A stretch of 64,000 nucleotides of DNA from Comamonadaceae bacterium (GTDB lineage Bacteria > Pseudomonadota > Gammaproteobacteria > Burkholderiales > Burkholderiaceae_C). Positions 58,628 to 64,000 of the stretch are shown in pieces (the stretch's first letter is position 1; each line of letters opens with the position of its first letter). The translations under genes and the position numbers were made by a program. The notes under the pieces were generated by a model. It did not search any database. It had not been told where the DNA came from and saw nothing but the letters and a program-made list of their open reading frames with translations. Location of the stretch: contig CANJQN010000008.1 of the NCBI GenBank assembly GCA_947476465.1, forward strand, positions 53,850-117,849, in the 5' to 3' direction.

Positions 58628-60397
58628 TCACTTGTGACCGGCACGCGGTGCGATCGGGTCGGCCGCACCCGAGCCGGTCTCGATCGGCCTCAAGCGTTCC
58701 AGCAGCGGTTGCCGCAACCTCGGCGGCAGGTCGGCCAGTGCTTCGCGCTCCGATCGGGCGAACGGAGCGCGCACCCCCATCGTGGGCTGCGACAGCCGAT
58801 CGTTGGCCAGGTCGTACAGTTGGCACAGCAGCCGGTATAGGTGCACCGCGTCCAGGCCGAAATCGCCCGGCAGCCAGGTCTTGAAGGCGCCGGCGGCTGT
58901 CTGGGTATCGCCCTTGCCATCAGGCGCCCCAATGCCGCGCTGACGAGCGCAATCGCCCACCACCCGCATCAGGCTGCGGCGCGTGAAGGCGCACGCTTCG
59001 ATCAGGCTTGAAAGCTCGACCGCTGCGCCACTCGCGTCGACGACGCGTGTCATGCATTCCGCGCGCAGCCGCGCTTGCCGGCTGTCCATGTCCGGCGTGT
59101 CCCCAATCTTGAGCTTGAGGACCAGGGCCAGCGCCTCCGATCGATTCAGCACGCGCGCCAGGTCGAGGGCCAGGTAGACCAGGTCGATGCGGTGGGCGAG
59201 CGGCAGATCCGTTCGGCCCAAGGCATGGACGGGACTTGCGCCCACCCGCATGCCCAGCGCCAGCCACATGCGCATCACGTCGGGGTGTGCCGGGCAATGC
59301 TGCGTGACGCGCGCGGCGACCTCCGCCCAGGGTCTGGCCGATGCGCCCGAGCCGGCCAAGCCGAGCGCGTAGCCGCAACCGGTGGCGGCCATCTGCATCA
59401 GTGTGAACTGGTGTCCCATGCGCCCGAGGGCGTCGCGCACGGTCAGGAGTGTGAGGTCTTGCGTGGGCTGGGCCAGCGTGTCCCGCACAAGGTTGCGGAT
59501 GATCTCGCCGAGCTCGACCGGGGACCGGGCGGCCCCCCGCGTCAACGATCCGAACAAGAAGGATCTTTCGCCCGGCGCCGGTCCTGATGTGGACGGGTGC
59601 GCGCTGGCCTGCTCCTTGACGAGGGCGGCGATCAGCCGCTGCGCAGTCCCGCGCTGCGCGTAACGGGCGCCCAACTCGGCGGGCAGGGCGGGTTGCAGCA
59701 CGTGCCGGAACACGCCCCCCAGAAAGGCCGGCGATGGGGTCGAGCGCTGTGGCTCCAGCGTGGCCGACAGGGCGCGGATGCCGGCGAGAAAGGAAGTGCA
59801 TGCGCTGTGACTGGATCGGTCGATCTGTCGGGCGATCAGCGCCTTCACGAATGCGTCTTGCCAGCCGGCCACCGGCTCCTTCAGTGCGAGCATGTGCAAG
59901 GCCAGGCAGCGGGCGATGTCCTCGGTGGGGTTGCGCCAGACGGCCGCCTTGACGTCGCCGCGTGCGGGCGCGACGCTGGTCACGGTTCGATTGAAGATGT
60001 TTGCAAAGATCTCACCGCAGTTGCCAGGGCCCAGCCGCTCGATGCCCTGGTCGATCAGGAAGGCCTGAGCGCGCGCATCGAGCAATGCCGAACCGCGCCG
60101 GGGCTTGGCCTCGCCCTGCTGCGCGGGCAGGCCCCCGGGCATCTGCAAGATGGTGGCGGATTTCGAGTCGAGTTTGCGCGCGGACGGCTGACCCAGCACG
60201 GTCAACGACGCCCGCATGGCGATGACGCGTCCCGGCTGGACCGTCATCATCGTGACGGTGCGGCCTTGATAGGTGGCGGTCTTGCGTTTAGGCGGTGAGA
60301 GTGATGTGAGCGGTGAGAGCGACGCGAGCGGAGACAGCGATGCAGCTTCTCGCTGTGCATCCTTGCGGCCACCCGCGACCGAGGTTCCCTGATTCAT
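58628..60397 (-). CDS. Large protein of unknown function with N-terminal SLSP repeats
   Basis: This 589-residue protein is mostly helical, with no signal peptide or membrane segment, and I do not recognise its family. Residues about 20-36 are a short repeat, SLSP(L)A-SLSP(L)T-SLSPP, from direct DNA repeats at 60288-60340. The first 50 residues are rich in Ser, Gln and Arg and nearly free of order, a composition seen in type III secreted effectors but not diagnostic. The body (CGEIFANIFNRTV, WRNPTEDIARCLALHML) shows repeated helical segments. ATG 60397 is used. No operon partner is evident; the gcv riboswitch leader begins 48 bases past its stop. Confidence 0.6.
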   Translation of the reverse strand: MNQGTSVAGGRKDAQREAASLSPLASLSPLTSLSPPKRKTATYQGRTVTMMTVQPGRVIAMRASLTVLGQPSARKLDSKSATILQMPGGLPAQQGEAKPRRGSALLDARAQAFLIDQGIERLGPGNCGEIFANIFNRTVTSVAPARGDVKAAVWRNPTEDIARCLALHMLALKEPVAGWQDAFVKALIARQIDRSSHSACTSFLAGIRALSATLEPQRSTPSPAFLGGVFRHVLQPALPAELGARYAQRGTAQRLIAALVKEQASAHPSTSGPAPGERSFLFGSLTRGAARSPVELGEIIRNLVRDTLAQPTQDLTLLTVRDALGRMGHQFTLMQMAATGCGYALGLAGSGASARPWAEVAARVTQHCPAHPDVMRMWLALGMRVGASPVHALGRTDLPLAHRIDLVYLALDLARVLNRSEALALVLKLKIGDTPDMDSRQARLRAECMTRVVDASGAAVELSSLIEACAFTRRSLMRVVGDCARQRGIGAPDGKGDTQTAAGAFKTWLPGDFGLDAVHLYRLLCQLYDLANDRLSQPTMGVRAPFARSEREALADLPPRLRQPLLERLRPIETGSGAADPIAPRAGHK

Positions 60398-60497
60398 GGC
60401 TTGTCGCCGGCACTGGGCCAGCACTTGTGAGTGCCGATGAATTATCGGGAAGCCGGCCCCGTGGAGACTGACGCGCGGGTGTAGCCCACGCCAGCGA

Positions 60498-62192
60498 TCA
60501 CATGTTGATGTAGTTCGGTCCGCCGCCGCCCTCGGGCGTCACCCAGACAATGTTCTGGGTGGGGTCCTTGATGTCGCAGGTCTTGCAGTGCACGCAGTTC
60601 TGGGCGTTGATCTGCAGGCGGTCGGCGCCCGAGGCCTCGTCCTTGACGTACTCGTACACGCCGGCCGGGCAGTAGCGCTGCTCGGGCCCGGCGTACTTCT
60701 TGAGGTTCACGCCCACCGGCACCCCGTCGTCCTTGAGCGTGAGATGCGCGGGCTGGTCTTCGGCGTGGTTGGTGTTGGAGATGAACACCGACGACAGCTT
60801 GTCGAAAGTGAGCTTGCCATCGGGCTTGGGGTACACGATGGGCGTGCACTCATCGGCCGGCTTCAGGTACAGGTGGTCGGCCTTGTGGCGGTGCAGTGTC
60901 CAGGGGATGTGGCCACGCAGCGCGAACTGCTCGATGCCGGTCATGACGGTGGCCACGGTCAGGCCCTTTTTGAACCAGGCCTTGAAATTGCGGGCGCGGT
61001 TGAGCTCTTTGTAGAGCCAGGATTTTTCGAACGCCTCGGGGTAGGCGGACAGCTTGTCGTGCTTGCGGTCGGCCACGATGGCCTCGAAGGCGGCCTGCGC
61101 GCACAGCATGCCGGTCTTGATGGCGGCATGGCTGCCCTTGATGCGCGAGGCATTGAGGTAGCCGGCGTCACAGCCGACCAGCGCGCCGCCCGGGAACACC
61201 GTGTCGGGCAGCGACAGCAGGCCGCCCACCGTGAGCGCGCGCGCGCCGTAGGCCAGGCGCTTGGCCGGCTTGCCGCCTTCGGGCGTGTCGAAGTACCAGC
61301 GGATGTTGGGATGCGTCTTGAAGCGCTGGAACTCTTCATAAGGGCTCAGCCACGGGTTGGCGTAGTCGAGGCCGACCACGAAGCCCACGGCGATCTGGTT
61401 GGCCTCCATGTGATAGAGGAAGGAGCCGCCATAGGTGTCGTTGTTCAAAGGCCAGCCGGCGCTGTGCAAGGCCAGGCCGGGCGTGTGGCGGGCCGGGTCG
61501 ATCTCCCAGACTTCCTTGATGCCGATGCTGTAGCTTTGCGGATCACGGCCGTCATCGAGCTTGAAGCGGGAGATCAGTTGCTTGCCCAGGTGGCCGCGCG
61601 CGCCTTCGGCGAAAACCGTGTAGCGCGCATGCAGCTCCATGCCCAGCTGAAAATCCCCGGTGGGCTCGCCGTCCTTGCCGATGCCCATGTTGCCAGTCGC
61701 CACACCCTTGACTGAGCCGTCGTCGTTGTACAGCACCTCGCTGGCCGCAAAGCCGGGGAAGATCTCCACGCCCAACGCCTCGGCCTGCTGGGCCAGCCAG
61801 CGTGTGACGTTGGCCAGGCTCACGATGTAGTTGCCGTGGTTCTGGAAGTTGGACGGCAGCAGGAAGTTGGGTGTGCGCGTGCCGCCGGATTCGGTGAGGA
61901 ACAGGAAGGCGTCGTCGGTGACGGGCTGGTTGAGCGGCGCGCCTCGCGCCTTCCAGTCGGGGAACAATTCGGAGATGGCGATCGGATCCATGATCGCGCC
62001 CGACAGAATGTGCGCGCCGGGCTCCGAGCCTTTCTCCAAAACCACCACCGACACCTCACGCCCTGCCTCGGCCGCCAGTTGCTTCAGGCGGATGGCGGTC
62101 GACAGGCCGGCGGGGCCGCCGCCCACCACGACCACGTCGTACTCCATCGATTCGCGGGGGCCGAACTGCGCCAGGATCTCGTTGTTTGTCAT
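60498..62192 (-). CDS. Electron transfer flavoprotein-ubiquinone oxidoreductase
   Basis: The 564-residue protein has the FAD-binding MEYDVVVVGGGPAGLSTAIRL, LSGAIMDPIAISELFPDW, GGLLSLPDTVFPGGALVGCDAGYLNASRIKGSHAAIKTG and a C-terminal [4Fe-4S] domain (RYCPAGVYEY, NCVHCKTCDIKDP). It passes electrons from ETF, reduced by acyl-CoA and other dehydrogenases, to ubiquinone at the inner membrane. This is the respiratory outlet for the acyl-CoA dehydrogenase at 40505. Length is normal. Confidence 0.95.
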   Translation of the reverse strand: MTNNEILAQFGPRESMEYDVVVVGGGPAGLSTAIRLKQLAAEAGREVSVVVLEKGSEPGAHILSGAIMDPIAISELFPDWKARGAPLNQPVTDDAFLFLTESGGTRTPNFLLPSNFQNHGNYIVSLANVTRWLAQQAEALGVEIFPGFAASEVLYNDDGSVKGVATGNMGIGKDGEPTGDFQLGMELHARYTVFAEGARGHLGKQLISRFKLDDGRDPQSYSIGIKEVWEIDPARHTPGLALHSAGWPLNNDTYGGSFLYHMEANQIAVGFVVGLDYANPWLSPYEEFQRFKTHPNIRWYFDTPEGGKPAKRLAYGARALTVGGLLSLPDTVFPGGALVGCDAGYLNASRIKGSHAAIKTGMLCAQAAFEAIVADRKHDKLSAYPEAFEKSWLYKELNRARNFKAWFKKGLTVATVMTGIEQFALRGHIPWTLHRHKADHLYLKPADECTPIVYPKPDGKLTFDKLSSVFISNTNHAEDQPAHLTLKDDGVPVGVNLKKYAGPEQRYCPAGVYEYVKDEASGADRLQINAQNCVHCKTCDIKDPTQNIVWVTPEGGGGPNYINM

Positions 62193-62259
62193 CTCGACTC
62201 GCTCATAATGATTCTTAAGCTGGGCTGCCCTGGGACGCTCAGCATGTGCTGGGCATTTT

Positions 62260-62373
62260 ATGCGGGCTAGACGCCCGCAGGATCTGGACGCGCTGATCGT
62301 GCTGCTGGCCAGCAGCGAAAGTCATTTCGTCAACGGCGCGGTGATCGCCGCTGACGACGGCTATGGAGCTTGA
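62260..62373 (+). pseudogene. C-terminal remnant of a short-chain dehydrogenase
   Basis: The frame encodes RRPQDLDALIVLLASSESHFVNGAVIAADDGYGA and stop, the typical SDR tail (P-E-DL-A-LLLAS-S-F-TG-VI-VDGG). The remaining 200-plus residues are absent; upstream sequence is the promoter side of the ETF-QO gene. It ends just before the thioesterase gene, so it is probably left from a deleted SDR that preceded it. Confidence 0.6.
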
Positions 62374-62393
62374 AGGAAGAAGGAACGCAAAGC

Positions 62394-62816
62394 ATGAAGT
62401 TCGTATTGCCCGAGTTGAAGAAGCAGCTGTTCGAGATGGACATCCCCATTCGATGGGGCGACATGGACGCAATGGGGCACGTGAACAACGGTGCGTATTT
62501 GCAGTATTTCGAAAGCGCGCGCGTCGACTGGTTTCGGGCGATGGACGCGCAGCCCAATCCGCAGGGAGAAGGGCCGCTGGTGCTCAACGTGTTTTGCGAT
62601 TTCCTGAAGCAGCTGGAGCACCCCGGCACGGTAAAAGTGCGCCTCTATGGGGGGGAGGTCAACCGCAGCAGTTTCGACTGTTGGGTCACGTTCGAACGCA
62701 CCGATGCACCTGGCGTGATCCACGCCACCGGGGGCGCGACCAACGTGTGGGTCGATTTTCCCAAGCAAAAATCAGCGCCCCTGCCCGAGCGGCTGCGCAG
62801 GCTGTTGCTGGCTTAG
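62394..62816 (+). CDS. Acyl-CoA thioesterase (4-hydroxybenzoyl-CoA thioesterase/hot-dog family)
   Basis: The 140-residue protein has the 4HBT motif IPIRWGDMDAMGHVNNGAYLQYFESARVDWF with the active-site Asp. The family cleaves acyl-CoA or acyl-ACP thioesters as tetramers. ATG 62394 is used (GGAA upstream); a TTG at 62370 overlapping the SDR remnant stop is possible. It ends four bases inside the converging gene on the other strand. Confidence 0.85.
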   Translation: MKFVLPELKKQLFEMDIPIRWGDMDAMGHVNNGAYLQYFESARVDWFRAMDAQPNPQGEGPLVLNVFCDFLKQLEHPGTVKVRLYGGEVNRSSFDCWVTFERTDAPGVIHATGGATNVWVDFPKQKSAPLPERLRRLLLA

Positions 62817-63739
62817 GCGTCGACGATCTTCCACTGCTGCAAGCGCAATTCGTGCGAGCGCTTCGATTCCGCGACCGTTGCTGTGTCCGCTGATCGGCCG
62901 GCCGCCTTTTGCAGCAGGTACGCACGGCGCGCCTTGATCAGGGCAACGGCAATGTGGCGGCACCAGATCAACTCGGTTTTGTCGGCCGTGCCTTCGACCT
63001 TGTCCGCCGGCGCGCGCTTCGAGTCGAAACGGATCTTGCCGTTGAGAGCGACAAGCATCGCTGTGTTCGCCGCGTTCGGGCCGTCGAAGTCGGTCGGGCG
63101 CCGAAAGTAGCCCAGGTCCGGGACTGGCTCGCTGGCGAGCGCGCCCTTGGCGTCGGTGAGGCTCAGACGCGGGGTGTTCTTCCGGGTCAGATGCTCGGGC
63201 TGCGAGCGCCGCGCTCGAACCTTGAGTGTGTCAGGCGCGCTGACCTCCTTGAATGACGGCCACCAGAAGTCGATCTCCACCACCTTGACCGGCGCGTCCG
63301 ACAAGGGCTGCAAGGTCATGGAGGGGCCGGACTCTGGAACGCGCAGCATCAGTTCGGTGAGGTGGGGCAGACGATTCACGCGTTCGAGCGCGGGCTGCAA
63401 CTGCGCGTTTTGCCGAGGCTCGGGCAGGCCCAACCAGGCGATGCCTTCGGCGCCTTGCGCCGCGGCACAGCGGTCCAGTGCGGCCCAGACCGCGTCGGGC
63501 AGATCGAACACCAGGGCGCGCCATGTTGGCTCGATTCGGTTCAGCTCGAGCCGGGTGCCCTCCAGGCAGGCGAGCAGCGCCTGGGCGGCGCCGCTCGCCG
63601 CACGTGGATCGGCCTGGCGTGTCGTGAGGGCGTCGGTCAACGCCTGCAGCGCCTGCCCTCGACCGGGCTCGGCGCTGTTCAGGGCAGGCGACACGGTCGA
63701 GCAGGGGCTGACGCCCTTGGCGCCGGACCGGGGAGACAT
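62813..63739 (-). CDS. Protein of unknown function, possible LRR-like segment
   Basis: The 308-residue protein has no signal peptide or membrane segment. The N-terminal 40 residues are Ser/Pro-rich (SPRSGAKGVSPCSTVSPALNS). The middle (VNRLPHLTELMLRVPESGP, LSDAPVKVVEIDFWWPSF) reads like two or three leucine-rich-repeat turns, weakly. The C-terminal part (TELIWCRHIAVALIKARRAYLLQKA) is helical and basic. AGGAGT precedes ATG 63739. It overlaps the thioesterase stop by four bases on the opposite strand. Family not recognised. Confidence 0.6.
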   Translation of the reverse strand: MSPRSGAKGVSPCSTVSPALNSAEPGRGQALQALTDALTTRQADPRAASGAAQALLACLEGTRLELNRIEPTWRALVFDLPDAVWAALDRCAAAQGAEGIAWLGLPEPRQNAQLQPALERVNRLPHLTELMLRVPESGPSMTLQPLSDAPVKVVEIDFWWPSFKEVSAPDTLKVRARRSQPEHLTRKNTPRLSLTDAKGALASEPVPDLGYFRRPTDFDGPNAANTAMLVALNGKIRFDSKRAPADKVEGTADKTELIWCRHIAVALIKARRAYLLQKAAGRSADTATVAESKRSHELRLQQWKIVDA

Positions 63740-63742
63740 CCG

Positions 63743-63772
63743 CGTACTCCTGATGTGCACCTCATGAGTACG
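63743..63772 (-). promoter_or_regulatory. Hairpin covering the Shine-Dalgarno of the 308-residue gene
   Basis: CGTACTC (63743-63749) and GAGTACG (63766-63772) pair perfectly with a 16-base loop. The AGGAGT of the gene (63746-63751 on the minus strand) lies in one arm, so folding would hide it. Confidence 0.4.
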
Positions 63773-64000
63773 GGTTGACCCTGGAGGGTTCCATCTGGCG
63801 GGTGTAAAGCGCCGGGCAGACCACGCGTCTGGTCCCCCGCCTTCGCGCACGGGTGTCCGGAATAAATTCGGACGATTGGACTAAGTGGTTGCGGCGTCAC
63901 AGGAAAGGTGAGCTGCAACGGGGCGCGATTCGAACTACTGTATGAGCCCAGGCCGGCAAACCAGGCGCTGGTCGATCGCCACCAGGGCGACCGCTAAAAG
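63773..64000. other. Upstream region, no gene seen
   Basis: Presumably this carries the promoter of the 308-residue gene. No convincing -35/-10 pair, hrp-type box or coding frame was found. CCGAATTTATTCCGG-like partial palindromes occur near 63858-63872. Confidence 0.4.

Noticed and set aside
63838..63875. Possible hrp-type (PIP) box, TTCGC ... TTCGG, upstream of the 308-residue gene
   Set aside because: The spacing between the half sites is about 20 bases, not 15-16, and the orientation is opposite to the gene.
1..64000. CRISPR arrays, rRNA, tRNA, insertion sequences
   Set aside because: No regularly spaced direct repeats, no rRNA or tRNA signature and no transposase-like protein were seen on either strand.

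Overview
The window looks like a chromosomal piece of a GC-rich betaproteobacterium, most likely Burkholderiales and probably Comamonadaceae. This is inferred from codon use and protein character, the TRAP/TctC transporters, 6S RNA lying beside zapA, a tandem glycine riboswitch before gcvT, and dispersed repeats of a kind I associate with that family. No rRNA, tRNA, CRISPR array, integrase or transposase was recognised.

Left edge (1-2,980): a small, partly decayed array of integron-type gene cassettes. Cassette starts and the matching attC R'' boxes are exactly complementary in at least two cases. The cargo is a lipoprotein, a stranded antitoxin with a truncated ParE toxin, an intact TumE/TumA-like toxin-antitoxin pair with its own promoter, and a broken higA.

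2,981-8,500 (minus strand): a TRAP transporter operon (dctQ-dctM-dctP) running into a thiamine-diphosphate dehydrogenase E1 alpha, E1 beta and a stand-alone lipoyl domain. A strong promoter overlaps a perfect palindrome upstream. A RidA protein follows.

9,071-22,010: a peptide-ligase/transglutaminase neighbourhood. It has two transglutaminases, a fused circularly permuted ATP-grasp/alpha-E protein, separate ATP-grasp and alpha-E genes, and comEC. Inside it sits a small secreted protein that reads like the start of TamA joined to the end of TamB.

22,027-43,658: two catabolic blocks around a MalT-type LuxR regulator. The minus-strand block is a tightly packed operon of about 13 genes (SDR, isocitrate-lyase-family lyase, aconitase-type large and small subunits, TctC-type binding protein, PDC-hydrolase-like amidohydrolase, oligopeptide-type ABC transporter, CMD protein, acyl-CoA ligase, aminoglycoside-phosphotransferase-like protein). 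The plus-strand block is a beta-oxidation-like set (acyl-CoA ligase, acyl-CoA dehydrogenase, 3-hydroxyacyl-CoA dehydrogenase, thiolase).

43,665-52,075: GNAT and TauE/SafE proteins, 6S RNA, zapA, a zapB-like gene, then a cobalamin-riboswitch-controlled vitamin B12 uptake operon (btuB, two BtuF-like proteins, btuC, btuD).

52,267-64,000: an SDR, a universal stress protein with an FNR-like site, the glycine cleavage genes gcvT-gcvH-gcvP behind a tandem glycine riboswitch, an ETF-ubiquinone oxidoreductase, a thioesterase with an SDR tail remnant just upstream, and two large proteins of unknown function.
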